From Otatea glauca (taxonomy: Eukaryota; Streptophyta; Magnoliopsida; Poales; Poaceae): a DNA stretch of 64,000 bases. Shown here piece by piece: positions 32,173 through 44,372 of this stretch. How positions within the stretch are numbered: position 1 is the stretch's first letter; each line of letters opens with the position of its first letter. Both the position numbers and the translations under genes were made by a program. Under the pieces are notes generated by a model. It did not search any database, was not told the origin of the DNA, and saw only the letters and a program-made list of their open reading frames with translations. The stretch is taken from contig CM070721.1 of NCBI GenBank assembly GCA_036346275.1, positions 1,128,452 through 1,192,451 of the forward strand, written 5' to 3'.

Positions 32173-33115
32173 ATATTTTTTGAAGCCGACAGGTGTGACC
32201 TTTGTATCATTCCTGGAGCTGAGTATGAATCTCTCTCCATACGATCGGCTTGCTCTGTATTGGGTCTCTGCATCCTCAGGGGTCTCTTCTCGGGGAAAGG
32301 GAGTACCGTCGGCTGGGTTTAAGTTGAGAGACCGGCTGAAAATGTAATACAGCCAGGTCTGCACAAACCATAGCGGATCTCCTACATTGCCGACAATATA
32401 ATTGCCTAGGCTCATAAAAAGCCGACTGCGTACTATATGCAACATCTGATACACTGGACTAGCATCTTCCCTAGGGCTAGCATACGGCTTTGAACTAATT
32501 GTTCGGCTATATTATGATAAACTTGGGTCGGCCTAAGAGATGCCCCACAGAAAAGGAATCTGTCCAACCAAAGATTGAGGAAGGCGACGTGCTCCCACTG
32601 CCTTTGTTGTTATTTCCAATGTATTTACTCCATCCCTCTCCCTTGGATTGGATTAGGTTGTAGTGCGGCTTGGCGCTGAAAGCCGACACTTATTCCCTAT
32701 CAGGCCGCAAGCAGCAGAGATGGACTACGTCTAGTAGAGTTGGACCGACCAAACCCGTTCTAAATATAAACACATTCAGGGTGTCTGACCAAAGGTATCA
32801 TGCCATGGCCACTAAAGGCTCGTTGGCTTCCGGGTCGACTAATGATAGAGGGAGGCACTCAGCTATTCCCATTCGCTCCCATATCTTTCTCTTTTGGGCC
32901 GCTATCCGATTATACCAACTTTTCCAGCCCTTCAGCGCCGTCGGCCAGGCTCTAAAACTCTTGCTCCACCCTTGTATGTTATATCCAGATGCCGATAGGG
33001 GGAGACGGGGAATTTCCTGATTTATAACTGTATAGGAAACTAGATTTCCTACCGGGTCTAGATAGTATTGGTCATTGCTATTAGGGATCAAAATGAGTAC
33101 CTATTGAGAATCCAT
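32173..33115 (-). pseudogene. antisense PMD-like gene of Tat-type element, copy 2 (5' part)
   Basis: Copy 2 of the antisense gene keeps the ATG at 33115 but has TAG as the fifth codon. It then reads IPNSNDQYYLDPVGNL, YNIQGWSKSFRAWPTALKGW, PLVAMA, and downstream (32454-32173) MLHIVRSRLFMSLGNYIVGN and NPADGTPFPREETPEDAETQ. It lacks the solo LTR and element A found in copy 1 and so gives the empty site for both. At the left it stops at element B; the coiled-coil exons are not present. Confidence 0.7.
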
Positions 33116-33263
33116 TCAGCCGATCTGAAGAACTGGTCAACTAGCCGACTGAGAGCTGATGAGTTGGGAGCACTGAGGAGCTTGTGAAATGAAGATGAAC
33201 TTGAACTTGAAACCGATGTCAGGAGTTTTGAGAGCTCGTGAGCATGAAAATGTGGGGACCTCA

Positions 33264-33271
33264 TATTTATA
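33264..33271 (-). promoter_or_regulatory. TATA box of the antisense gene (copy 2)
   Basis: TATAAATA on the minus strand, about 150 bp upstream of the antisense ATG, conserved with 30071-30078. Confidence 0.6.
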
Positions 33272-33461
33272 GAGAGGTAAAAAAGGTGAAACGGCGGTAA
33301 ATTTTTTCGAAGAGACACGTGCAGTTAAAACGAAGATACACGTCTCAAGATTTTACGGCGTCATAAATGAAGTAGTTACTAATGGGAATATAGCGTCAAA
33401 CCGATGGCATCAGAAGCCGATGGATAAATTTTTGGAAGATAACATGTTATCTCCTAAAAAT

Positions 33462-34150
33462 GAGGGGCATACGTTTGCATCAAAATTTGGCAGTATGGTC
33501 AGGTTGTCAGGCTTAAAGCCAAGAGATATTTTTAGCCGATATCGGATATTGAAAAAATGTTTTAAGTATGGATTGTGACCTATATTTATCTAAAACAAGA
33601 ATGATACTGTTCAAGTTGAGGCCGATATGGATCATGATAAGCAACGTATTGGGGGTGGGCACGATCAGCCGACAGCTATAAAAGATGATCATGGGCAAGC
33701 GAGAACAACAACACAATCCAATCAATCAACTCGCATTACTTTTATTTACTTTCTGTCGACTAGGAGTAGCCTATGTAATTTAGGTTCTCTATTGCAATCT
33801 GATTTGATCAATAAAGTTGCGTATCGCCGATTGTTGATCACCTTCAATTACGTCAATCAGGTTTGATTTTCTCCGATCTTGTTGCGCATCGCCTTTTTCG
33901 GAAAAGATCTACCTCTATCATCTGATTAGCCATAATCGACTAATTAGAATTATCGTTACCCTAGATCTGATCGGCTTTTTAGTTGTTTAGATTTTTGCCT
34001 ATTGTTTCGCTAGATCGGCTTTGAGCATATTTTATATTTATCTTACCAATTGCAGGATCAAATCGGTTGGCACACTCTAAACCTCAGAACCCGGTGTTCG
34101 TCTGGTGTATTGTAGCCGATAAACCCATCATCAAGTTTTTAGCGTCAACA
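33462..34150 (+). mobile_element. Tat-type 3' LTR with possible PPT
   Basis: A purine-rich AAAAATGAGGGGCA near 33461-33475 could be the polypurine tract. The sequence then runs through a TATA-like CTATAAAAG (33677) and ends AGTTTTTAGCGTCAACA at 34150. The terminal 30 bp (GATAAACCCATCATCAAGTTTTT) match the LTR end found inverted at 20082-20104, which fixes the 3' boundary; the 5' boundary is approximate. Confidence 0.7.
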
Positions 34151-35147
34151 GTATGACATGAAACCGGTCCGTTTCACGGTGAATTATTGTGTTCGACCCT
34201 TGTATCTACTAACCTATCACCTGAATGTAAATAAAAAAAAAACAATTACCCGAATGGATTATCGCATCGCACCGAAGAAATCGCTGCATGGTGCATGCGC
34301 CTGAAGATGTTCCTGGGCTAGAGTTGGTGCGCATCCGGTGCAACAACTTAATTGACTAACATTGGGCTGAGTTTAAGGCCTAGTCAGGTTCAATTCGCAG
34401 CACATTCGTCTCTTGGATGCTTTTTCAAGAAATTAAGAGTATGCTTTGGCGCTAACCAAATGCTGAGCTAGCTGTAAAGCACAGATCCGATGGCATATCC
34501 TCCATTGTCATTGCATAATTGTATGTAGATTGATTACAAGAAAATGATGGCAATGAATTTGCCTTGCAAATACTTTCACTATGTATAGAATGGACATAAT
34601 AATAATGCCATTAGATTATTATAACCAGTACATTACTTATGATAAAAATTCTGTACGTCTTAAAAAAAGGGTTATTTAGATATATGCTAATGTAGAGTTT
34701 CTAGTTTTGAGATATATCACTACAAAGTTTTTGTTTCGAGATACGCCACCGCTAACATACGAAAATTTGGAAATATGCCATTACAAAGTTTTTAAGACGA
34801 TAATGCCCCCTCCTCCTTCCTCCCATCGCTCGGGAGCTCGCGCCGGCCAGACTGCCACCACTGAGGCTAGGTCGCCACCAGCAGGTAGGAGCTCGGTCGG
34901 CTCACTCATCTACCGTCACCATGCGGTTGTATTAATTACCCTATTAGCAGCAAGTAATCGATCAACTAGCTGGCCATTAGAAGCAAGTAACCTCAAGTTC
35001 TGCAACTAGCCGACAAGGCGGGCAAGGACGCGGTGCAGGTTGCGCCGGCCCGCGCAGGTCGAGGTCCAGCTCGTGGATCATCGGGTGTACGCCCATGCCA
35101 CAGAATAGACGCTTCATGACGTGGCACATGCAGTAGCTGCTCACACT
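34151..35147. other. intergenic, no gene recognised
   Basis: AT-rich DNA to about 34800, containing two diverged copies of a GAGATATRCCA..CTACAAAGTTT segment (34710-34790), then a GC-rich patch (34800-35100) without a supported frame. Confidence 0.5.
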
Positions 35148-35492
35148 TGTTGGTACTCACCCAGAGACTCGATGCTTTTAGCGACAAACTTCAACTTCGT
35201 CTGAAAGCGTTTGCAATCTTCAGAGAAAGAACAGCAATCGAACAGGAGCACAAAACAACCTTCCTTTGCGATGTGAAAACAGCACACGTCCTTTTCTGTT
35301 TTCTTCTCTCTATATATACAAAACTTACAAGAGTTTGGATTACTGTCCAGCAAAGCAGAAACTGAACTCAAAACGACTCGGACACTGTAGCACATCCGAA
35401 AAACAGAGCAACAAACTTCAGACTCTGAAACCTGAAAACAAAACTTACTCTGACTCCTAACAAGACCCGAAAACAACTAGATTAACCTATCA
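35148..35492 (-). mobile_element. Ty1/copia 3' LTR (345 bp)
   Basis: On the minus strand the LTR begins TGATAGGTTAATC just after a purine-rich ATTATGGAGGAGAT and ends GAGTACCAACA. A TATATATAGAGAG promoter-like motif lies inside (35310-35325). The adjoining RNase H relic on the same strand identifies it as the 3' LTR. Confidence 0.75.
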
Positions 35493-35539
35493 ATCTCCTC
35501 CATAATCTGGTTGTCTTTCACTTCTTTTGCCGATGATCT

Positions 35540-36125
35540 GTACGCCGATTCTCTCCCTCATCTCTTCAAACTTCAATCTTCAATCTTCCGAGGGACTTGG
35601 TCAGGATATCAGCAAGTTGGTCTTTTGTGGGAACATGTTGCACGTCTATAACTCCTAATTCCGCACAAACTCTAATGTAATGAAATCAGGTATCTATATG
35701 TTTGCTCCTCTCATGGTGGACTGGATTCTTACACAATGCAATTGCGGATTGATTATAAATCTTAAGGATAACCTTTTCAACATCTGACTCCAACATATCA
35801 GCCAGCAAACGTCCCAACCATACCCCTTGACATGCTGCGACACATGCTGCAATGTATTCAGCTTCACAAGAAGACAAAGCAACAACCTTCTGTTTTTGTG
35901 AACTCCAACTAATAGGGTTTGAACCAAGGAAAAGCACCATCCCTGAAGTGCTCTTCAGGTTATTGGTATCGCCAGCCAAGTCACTATCTGAGTAACTGAC
36001 TAGTTTCAAACCTTCTCCGTTCCTCTCATAGACACACCCAAAGTTCAAAGTACCTTTTACATACCACAATACATGCTTCACAGCAGCCATATGCTCGGCT
36101 TTTCCATGTGTCTGCTTAACATGCT
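35540..36125 (-). pseudogene. Ty1/copia reverse transcriptase/RNase H C-terminus, truncated
   Basis: The minus strand reads HVKQTHGKAEHMAAVKHVLW, YVKGTLNFG, LVSYSDSDLAGDTNNLKSTS, WSSQKQKVVALSSCEAEYIA and HHERSKHIDT. These are the YSDSD-AG and SS-EAEY signatures of copia RNase H. After an in-frame stop near 35697 it continues FHYIRVCAELGVIDVQHVPT and DQLADILTKSLGR, the normal polyprotein end. The 5' side is cut off at about 36125, so gag, integrase and most of RT are missing. Confidence 0.92.
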
Positions 36126-36126
36126 G

Positions 36127-36478
36127 AATCTGTATTTTTTTATTTGGCTATAACTTCTTACTGACAGCTCGTATACACGAGCAACATAATGATACAAGTC
36201 TCGCTAATAAACGCTGCACGAATGAGTTTTTACTGCCATTTTACCGAATGCATCGTAACATTTTACTAGCGCACAGCTTTTGGACCTCTGGTGTAGTAGT
36301 AAAATCTATGTATACCGATAGTAACATCTATGTATATGGATAGTAAAATCTGTTTTATGCACCGAGACTTATATCAATGTGTTGCTCTCGTTATCAGTAA
36401 GCTACCAGTGAAAACGATTTGTGAATTGGAGCTGTCAGTAAAATATTATGGCTAAATCAAAGAAAAAACGTATACATG
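36127..36478. mobile_element. foldback element with about 80-bp inverted arms
   Basis: Left arm TTTTTTATTTGGCTATAACTT then TTACTGACAGCTC; the right arm is the inverse (GAGCTGTCAGTAAAATATTA then TGGCTAAATCAAAGAAAAAA). Short direct repeats fill the centre (CTATGTATACCGATAGTAA and CTATGTATATGGATAGTAA). No target duplication was resolved. Confidence 0.6.
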
Positions 36479-36650
36479 TATAAACTACGGATGCCATTTA
36501 TTAGTCGCCGCATGCATGCGTCACATTAGCTAGTTCAGCGACACGGGATTACGGCTCACGCGTAGAATAGCAAAGCTACGCGTAAGCGCAAATTAGCGTT
36601 ACCATGTATATATATACATACACACACTAGTACTACGACCATAGATATAA

Positions 36651-36947
36651 GAGCACGTACAATAGTAGAGAGGATTGTTGCCTATTTTTTTTTTATGTCA
36701 TCTAAAGATAAACTAGAGACAACTTCTACCATAGATGACATCTCAAGTATGTCTCTATGATATCATATAAAAAAGTATTTATTATAGACAATAGCTCATA
36801 CGATGTTGTTTTATACTGTTTATATGGTTATCTATTTACGAAAAGACAATTATACTCTCTTTTCTTCTCTCTCCCTTACGTCAACAAAAATCTTGCGTGG
36901 CAAAGCATATAGACTGCTAACATCATATTATTGTATTGGATGTACCC
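36651..36947. mobile_element. Tourist-like (PIF/Harbinger) MITE
   Basis: About 300 bp, starting GAGCACGTACAATAGTAGAG and ending TTGTATTGGATGTACCC, flanked on both sides by TAA. The inverted ends GAGCACGTACAAT/ATTGTATTGGATGTACCC and the 3-bp TAA target fit Tourist MITEs. A second member is at 60040-60348. Confidence 0.75.
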
Positions 36948-37698
36948 TAAACTTTGAGTGTTTGACGCATGCATAAACAAACACAATACTATCCCTTATT
37001 ATACATCAGCTAGCCCGAGAAATTTGTGCGGATTAGCATAGGATCTGGTGAATGCCATAGTGGAATCAATGAAATTGCTAGGACTAGTGTGACACAGACA
37101 GGACAGGTTGGGCATATGCAGTACAGGTTGTATCACGCGTCAACTGAATTAAATAATTCATTCATTAATTAGTGTAACCAAGGTGTTAAACGGATTGATA
37201 AGTGAATTAAATAATTAATTAATGGAACTAGCTTACTGCATGCATAAGTCATTGCATATGTCACATGTAAGTCATTCTCACGTAGCTAGTAAAAAAACTA
37301 ACGAGTATACAGTAGTTAAATCGATAAAAAATAGTTTAGAGCCAAGAATCAATTATGTTTTCTAGTATAGTCTCAACCTCTTATGTATTCTATAAAACTT
37401 GCTGTAGATTTGTAAAAGATGGACAAATGAATTTTGCAACACTGCATACACCCAAACAATAGCCCAAGAACAAACTACAGAAAGGACTTGGATCATGGTT
37501 GATCATGCATCGAGATCGAGCTAGTGAACAATTATTTCTGTCTTTCGTAGGTAAACAACGTAATTAGAGATAATTAAATAGTGGGTAGGTAGGATAACAT
37601 CCGTATAGAGCAACGATATGATTCAGTTGGTCGGCGCCAATGGAAATAAATGAAAAGTCGTTAATTATATATCTCCTGCCTGGTTCTCTACTTCTCTC
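36948..37698. other. CYP88A copy 1 upstream region
   Basis: The part from about 37437 to the start codon is duplicated upstream of copy 2 (from 61595) and includes ACTGCATACACCCAAACAAT and GTCGGCGC blocks. The part before 37437 is unique AT-rich DNA. Conservation of about 370 bp upstream in both copies means both carry the proximal promoter. Confidence 0.7.
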
Positions 37699-37710
37699 TT
37701 ATATATATAT
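37699..37710 (+). promoter_or_regulatory. TATA box of CYP88A copy 1
   Basis: TTATATATATATCACC about 115-125 bp upstream of the ATG, conserved as TTATATATATCACC upstream of copy 2 (61837-61846). Confidence 0.65.
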
Positions 37711-37823
37711 CACCGTCCGGGAGGACGACGACACCGAAAGAAATTAGAGACAAATGGCGTATTGGTCGATCCTCAGCTAGCTAGCTCTTCTCGGCCGTGC
37801 CGTGCGTGCGCTACTGAGAGCGG

Positions 37824-40800
37824 ATGGCTGAGGAGGGCATGCCTGTCCCGGGCCTGTGGGCCGTCGCCATTGCCGTCCTCACCGCCGTCGTAGTCGACGC
37901 CGTCCTCCGGAGGGCCCACGAGTGGGCCAGGGTGGGGTCGCTTGGCGCCGCCAGGAGGGCCAGGCTGCCGCCGGGGGACATGGGGTGGCCGCTCGTCGGC
38001 GGCATGTGGGCCTTCCTCCGGGCCTTCAAGTCCGGCAAACCGGACGTCTTCATCGGCTCCCTCATCCGACGGTGAGTGTCACGGCAACCGCCGCCCTCCC
38101 TCTCTTTCCACGACTCTCCAGGCCTTCCATTGCTGCTACGAGCGAGGAGTCAAATTTTCAGATAAAATATCGCCGAAATTTCGGCAAAATATGGGTATTT
38201 AGGACAAATATCGCCCGAAATTCAAAATTCAAATCCGGTTAGTTTGCTATCGAGAAAAAAGCGAAATTCGGCGAAAAATCCCGAGATTTCGAGTAAAATA
38301 CCTGAAATTTCAGCGGTTTTGCACAGACAAAAAAAAAAGGTCAAACGATGAAGAAATTTTTTAAAAATTTTTTTTGGAGAGTCCGACACATCATTAATAT
38401 TCCCATAAAAATTTCAGATGATTATAAAATCTGAGGAATTTTTAAAAATCCAAACATTGCTACTGTCATGATAAAATATTGGCCGACAAGTTTGAACCGA
38501 ATAAAAATTAGAACAAACGAGGTTAGAAAATTTTGATATTTTTTGTGGATGGTCCTAACACATCCATAATATTCTCATAAAATTTTCAGATAATGATCAA
38601 ACATTGTGAATTTTTAAAGATTCGGAAAGTGCTACTATCCTGTTAAAAGCCTTACCAGCAAACTTAAACAAAATTAAAAATAGTTAAAAACAGGTTAGAA
38701 AATTTTAATTTTTTTTAATGGTCCTGATGTATCATTAATGTTTAAATAATTTTTTTATATGATTATGAAGCTTCAATACTGTTCAAAAATTCTGACAGTA
38801 CTACGTCCTGATAAAAGCCTCTTGATCAATACATAGATTTGTTTTAGCAATAAAAAAGGTTTAGAATTTTTGAAAATTTTACAGAAGGGTGCTAAAGAAA
38901 TTATTAAGATCTCATAAAATTTTTGAATCATGATCACACTCCAATAAATTTATAAAATTCTTACAAAGCACTGTACCATTTATGTTCTTTCTCTTTTTGA
39001 ATTTTGAAATATAACAAATGAAGTTCAATGCGTACATAGATTTAATTGAGAAAACGAAAAAGTTTAATTTTTTTTAAAATTTTATATAATGGTACCGAGG
39101 AAATTCTTAAGCTCTCATTAAAATTTTGGATCATGATCACACTCGAGAAAATTTATAAAATTCTGACAAGGTTACTTTCCAATTATGTTCATTCGATTTT
39201 TGATTTTTTAAAGATAACAAATTAAGTTCAATTATTTTGAAATTTTTCATGTATGATCCTACACTACTAAAGATATTAACATAAATTTTAAGATCATTAT
39301 AAAGTTTGTACAATTTTATAAAAATCTGACAATGTTTCTACCAAAATTTTAAAATGTCTTAAAAATTCAGTTTTTCAACAAATTTTTGTAGAAGATGACT
39401 TTCTTAAGGTTATTGGACCAAATCCGGCCATAAAACATCAAAATCCGGTTTTCAACCGGCCAAAATTTCGTCGGGAAAAACGAAATTACTGTAGCAATTT
39501 AAAAAAAATCGAACCTTTTAATTTGACCGGTAATTTGGATTTTGTGGTGGCCCAAAATCCGAGATTTCAGCGAAATTTCGCCGGTTGATCCTTGGCTACG
39601 AGTATGTGCATACGTACGTTGGGCCCATGTGCCGTTCATAGCTAGCGGGCCGGGCTAAGCCTGGGCCTAGGCCTACACTAATGGGAGGAACGGCTATGGT
39701 AATCGCCCGCCATTCAGCTGACCCGCGCACATAGCAACACAAGAAACAGAGAGAACTAGATGAAATTTCGCGCGGTGCTGTAGGAGATCCCTAAATTTTA
39801 ATAAAAAGAGAGAAAAATTAAAAATATAGAAAATAAAAATACTGTAACTCAACATTAATAGATAGGGAGATTTTTTTTTAAAAAATAATTTTTTTCCTTT
39901 TCTTAAAAGTATATAAAAAATAAAAGTATTGTAGCTCTTTACTGTACAAACTACAATGTTTTCCTGGCACGTGGCGGGGCTAGGAAGATTTGACGTGCCT
40001 ATCCATGATTATAGATAGATATAGACAACAGTGTTTTGCTAACACGTGGTGGGGCCAGGGAAAGTTTGTCGTGCTTATCCAAGATTTTATATATATATAG
40101 ATGAGGGAGGGAGGGGTTTTGCACTTTCGCTCTTGTTATACCACGAACCATGGTCCACAAGCTTCTGGGACCATAAAAAAAATATTTCGTTTTCACTTCT
40201 GATTTTTAATCCCCTTTTTGTTTGCAAGATTACCGATCTTTGGATAAAATTGCCATTTTGTTGATAGTGAGCCTTAAGATATCTATAAGTCATAGCAGTC
40301 AGATTCGCTATAAATCCTTACAAATCGTGAACCTGATTCGTTGAATCCGAACCGATTTAAGCATGCTCACAGTAGAAATTAGAACAAAAGGTGATGAACT
40401 GCAAATCCAAATCCCATATAACGACTCGAACGCAATGCGTTTCTGACAAATATACTATAAATATGTAGACGACTAACATGTTACAGGTGGAATGATGCAA
40501 AGTAGATTAAAAAATAACCCAACCAACAGGGGCTTGCTATGCCTTCAATCCTGGTCTTCGCTTCCAAGACGTCGCATCTAAAATCCTCTTGAAAGAAATT
40601 TCAATTGTTGCGGGCAACTTTGGTTGTCACCGGAAAGCTAGGTCTTGTTGTCCTTGGAGATTTGATTTGAATCAAATAGAGTTGCTTTAGGGTAAGATGC
40701 TCCCCTTTTGCATGATACCAGTGTTGCATTCATGATCCATACAAGCCAGTATCTCTTGCACCTTGGTACCTTCATTGGGAATTTGGGATGCTCTTCTTTT

Positions 40801-43800
40801 CATCCCTGTCCTCAAGCCAAAACCCATACTCTTGTGTTTGTTGAAACTTCAAATCATCTTGTCTTTTTTTTTTCTTCCTCTGGCATTTTGCGTGTCTTCT
40901 TATGGTGCATTTGTTTCTGTTTTTAGTTCTTCGTGGGTCCCCTATTGCTGCCAGATTAATCCGAGTCATCGATCAGACACCTGAAATGAAGTCACTAGAA
41001 GCTTGATAAAAGAATCCTTTTTTTGGGTCGTGAATACAAGCAATCAGTGGCTTGATGATTCCATAAAATCCTTTCCCTAACTACAGACTATCTATCGCAA
41101 TCAGTGGCTTGATGATTCCATAATATCCTTTCCCTAACTACAGACTATCTATCAAGCACTTACTTTTCAGTCTGCGAATGGCCTGGTTACAACCAGATTG
41201 CATAGGGGAAGTATACATTAGTCATTATCTGATGAAATGCATGCTAGTGTGGCACCCATTGTCCAAACAGATTTCCACCACTTCCACTCTTTGCAGCAGC
41301 ATATTCCATCTTTGCAATAGAAGTCTCTGCACAAATCTTTGCGGTTACTTTGCTAACAGTTAACGCACTGCTTTGGTGGTTCCTTCTTGCATATACTGTT
41401 AGAGCAAATTTGGTGGGCATAAGTATACAAGTTTTGTTTAACCTGGTGTGGGGCCATATAACTAAACAATTATATATATTCAGTGCCTTCCAAATTTATG
41501 TGTGGATTTTTCTCTAACTGTAGGTCAGGCAAAAGTAATCTGAACATTCAAGAAATTTGGTAGCTTTTTAGTTTATTCCAGTCTCTACTGTCCATATCTT
41601 GATGTTAAAAATGCTTACATTCTTCAGAGACTGATGCTTTCTGTTTTGCAAGGTGTGTTGCCTTTTGCCAAGAAAGATTTTAATAAAATCATGCAAATCG
41701 ATGTACTTCTCTGATAAAAGAAAAAGGAATCATTCATCATTCTGCATGTTGAATTCCATGGCATGCAGGTTCGGGCGCACCGGGCTGTACAAGGCCTTCA
41801 TGTTCAGCAGCCCGACGATCCTGGTGACGACCCCGGAGGCGTGCAAGAAGGTGCTCATGGACGACGAGAGCTTCGTCAACGGGTGGCCCAAGGCGACCGT
41901 CACGCTTATCGGCAGCAAGTCCTTCATGAACATGCCGTACGAGGAGCACAGGAGGCTGCGGAAGCTGACGGCGGCGCCGATCAACGGCTTCGACGCGCTC
42001 AGCACCTACCTCGGCTTCATCGACCAGACCGTCGTGTCGATGCTGCACCGGTGGTCGGAGATGGGCGAGATCGAGTTCCTCACGGAGTTGAGGCGGATGA
42101 CCTTCAAGATCATCGTGCAGATCTTCATGAGCGGCGTCGATGGCCGGACGCTGGAGACGCTGGAGAGGAGCTACACCAACCTCAACTACGGGATGAGAGC
42201 CATGGCTATCGACATCCCTGGCTTTGCTTATCACAGGGCTCTCAAGGTATGAACAATTCCTTAGTCTTGTGATTTTTGCCAATGACATGATTCATGCATA
42301 CTAAACATGCCCCTTCTCAATTCTCATCTGCACTATTTGTGATTTTGCAAACGGCATATGATTATCCAGAGTGTTCAGTTCTTGACTGATGCAGACTTGA
42401 TGGCCATTTTCAGGCTCGCAAGAATCTGGTGTCAGTGTTGCAAGGTGTCCTGAACGAGAGGAGGGCAGCGACAGCGAAAGTACTCGCAAGGTCAAGCATG
42501 GACATGATGGACCGCCTGATCGAGGTCGAAGACGAGCATGGGAGGAGACTGGGTGACGAGGAGATCATTGACATCCTCGTCATGTACCTTAACGCCGGGC
42601 ATGAGTCTTCTGGCCACATCACCATGTGGGCTACCGTGTTTCTGCAGGAGAACCCGGAGATCCTTGCAAAGGCAAAGGTACACGTGTATTCCGACCAACT
42701 ACTGCTTTCGATCAAACCATTCTGAGTTCTTCGTGATTCTATGAATCCAACGCTGGTTTTGTAACCAGTTGATCAACAAACAGTTAGTTCATTGATGCAT
42801 TTTCAGGCCGAGCAAGAGGAGATCATGAGAAGCATTCCACCTACACAGAAGGGACTAAACCTGAGGGATTTCAGGAAGATGGAATACCTCTCACAGGTAC
42901 ATCCTTGAGCTTAACATTCTCTACATATGTAAAACAATACAAGCAGTGCTTAAATGTAATATTTGACATGGTAAATCTGAAGGTTATCGATGAGACGCTG
43001 CGGTTTGTCAACATCTCATTCGTGTCGTTCCGTCAGGCAACCAAAGACGTCTTTGTGAATGGTGCGCTTTAGAATTAAACGTCACACTTAGCTTTTTTTC
43101 ATTAGCGATCACATTTAGTGATTAGTTATGCCTGATTCTTACAATCGACAACTCAACAGGCTATCTGATACCCAAGGGTTGGAAGGTTCAGCTGTGGTAC
43201 CGAAGTGTGCACATGGATCCTGATGTGTATCGTGATCCCAAGAAGTTCAACCCTTCAAGATGGGAGGTGGGAGTAGCAATTGGCATTCTTCTGAACAGAA
43301 TTTGCTGAAAATAATGCCATTCTGAATGAATGTAACCAAGGATCTTAAATTCAAATCTACATTTCTTGACTATTTCAGTGGTTTTCTTTTTCAGGGTCCT
43401 CCGCCAAGAGCCGGGACGTTCCTTCCTTTCGGGCTGGGTGCGAGACTGTGCCCTGGAAATGATCTTGCAAAGCTGGAGATCTCTGTCTTCCTCCACCATT
43501 TCCTCCTTGGTTACAAGTAAGCTTTTATTGGTTTCAAATAAAAAAAATAGTACGCTTTTACAGGGTTGTGCTTGTAATGCAATTCCAAATAAATTGTGTA
43601 TTATTTCTGAAATTGCAATGGTTAAACGAGAACAAAAATAAGTGCAACTAGTTGCGTTTATTCTCCACTCTTGTATAGCTGAACAGATGTAAAAATTACG
43701 ATCGATTTTTTCTGATGAACAAGCAAAGTATATCTTGCTGAAATCTGAATCAAGACTAGGGCTCCTGCTTCCAGAATGCAAGTCAAGAAAAAAGAACTGT

Positions 43801-43980
43801 TACTACTTTGATCAAAATGTTATCTTATACCATATCTGAATGCTCAAAAGAAGATGTTGTTTATTGTGCGCTTGCAGGCTGACAAGGACAAATCCAAAGT
43901 GCCAAATGAGATATCTGCCTCACCCCCGGCCTGTGGACAATTGCTTGGCGAAGATCACCAAGGTTTCCGGTGTATACTGA
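37824..43980 (+). CDS. KAO: ent-kaurenoic acid oxidase (CYP88A), copy 1
   Basis: Eight exons: 37824-38071, 41769-42246, 42414-42677, 42807-42896, 42983-43061, 43160-43266, 43395-43516, 43878-43980. All junctions are GT..AG and the frame is open for 496 aa, near the usual ~500. Landmarks: N-terminal membrane anchor (about residues 10-27), LPPGDMGWPLVGG hinge, I-helix AGHESS (303-308), ETLR (364-367), FNPSRW, and the haem loop FGLGARLCPG with Cys441. MFSSPTILVTTPEACKKVLM and LTELRRMTFKIIVQIFMSG are diagnostic CYP88A stretches (maize Dwarf3, barley Grd5 and rice KAO type). The ER enzyme oxidises ent-kaurenoic acid in three steps to GA12 in gibberellin synthesis. The first intron is 3.7 kb and carries a transposon at 38143-39594. 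No lesion is visible. Confidence 0.95.
38143..39594. mobile_element. 1.45-kb non-autonomous element in CYP88A intron 1 (8-bp TSD)
   Basis: Flanked by GCTACGAG at 38135-38142 and 39595-39602. The ends are weakly inverted (CGAGGAGTCAA and, inverted, CAAGGATCAA), and both subterminal regions carry CGAAATTTCGGC/GCCGAAATTT palindromes. An 8-bp target suggests hAT. The interior is an array of six diverged units of about 160-210 bp, listed separately. No coding capacity. Confidence 0.75.
38340..39400. repeat. six diverged tandem units (about 170 bp) inside the intronic element
   Basis: Each unit has a GGTCCTxACACATCATTAAT-like block, then CCATAAAATTTTCAGATGAT, then AATTTTTAAAAATTCTGACA, then a CTACTxTCCTGATAAAA-like end. 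The block recurs near 38375, 38548, 38719, 38883, 39091 and 39253. A further copy pair, inverted to each other, flanks element C (54990-55147 and 56947-57136). Confidence 0.75.
39956..40105. repeat. two 75-bp tandem units in CYP88A intron 1
   Basis: TGTTTTCCTGGCACGTGGCG...CGTGCCTATCCATGATTATA is followed by the diverged copy TGTTTTGCTAACACGTGGTG...CGTGCTTATCCAAGATTTTA. Both end in an ATAGATAGATATAGA-like run. Confidence 0.75.
41041..41154. repeat. 57-bp tandem duplication in CYP88A intron 1
   Basis: CAATCAGTGGCTTGATGATT ... CTACAGACTATCTATC occurs twice, starting at 41041 and 41098, with one base difference (AAAATCC/AATATCC). Copy 2 of the gene retains only the end of this unit (63681). Confidence 0.9.
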
Positions 43981-44372
43981 ATTCAGGATTCTAGCCAGCT
44001 GGCACAGAGGGGCCAAATAAAACCCCATTGTCTTGTGTTCATACAAGATAAACAGCTTGTAAATTATATCGTGTATTCTGGGAATACAATGCGTCTATGT
44101 TGATACGTGCTCAATTTAGATTGCGGGTAAAAGAAGCGTGCGAAGAATCGATATGATCGACATCAATTTGTTCCAAAAGATGAAATCTTGTAGAATGGAC
44201 TTGCCTTATAATCATAGTCATAGCTAGCGACTTTGCAGTATGTTACATTTTATTTCAATGTTTTTAATTACTCATAATATTTTTATGGTCTCAATAATTT
44301 AGCTACTTTTGTTTTGTAGATTGCTACTCGCACGTATTTATGGGTATTTAGGGTGTTATATTCATTAACAAG
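43981..44372. other. CYP88A 3' flank
   Basis: Presumed 3' UTR and terminator region of CYP88A copy 1, AT-rich, with AATACAATG near 44082 as a possible polyadenylation signal. Solo LTR B begins 393 bp after the stop codon. Confidence 0.5.

Noticed and set aside
37811..38242. Alternative frames over CYP88A exon 1 (also at 61879-62360)
   Set aside because: Shadows; the true frame is fixed by the GT donor, the continuation into exon 2 and the CYP88A sequence.
41737..42288. Long minus-strand ORF (183 codons) over CYP88A exon 2
   Set aside because: Shadow of the real exon; composition-driven, with no family features.
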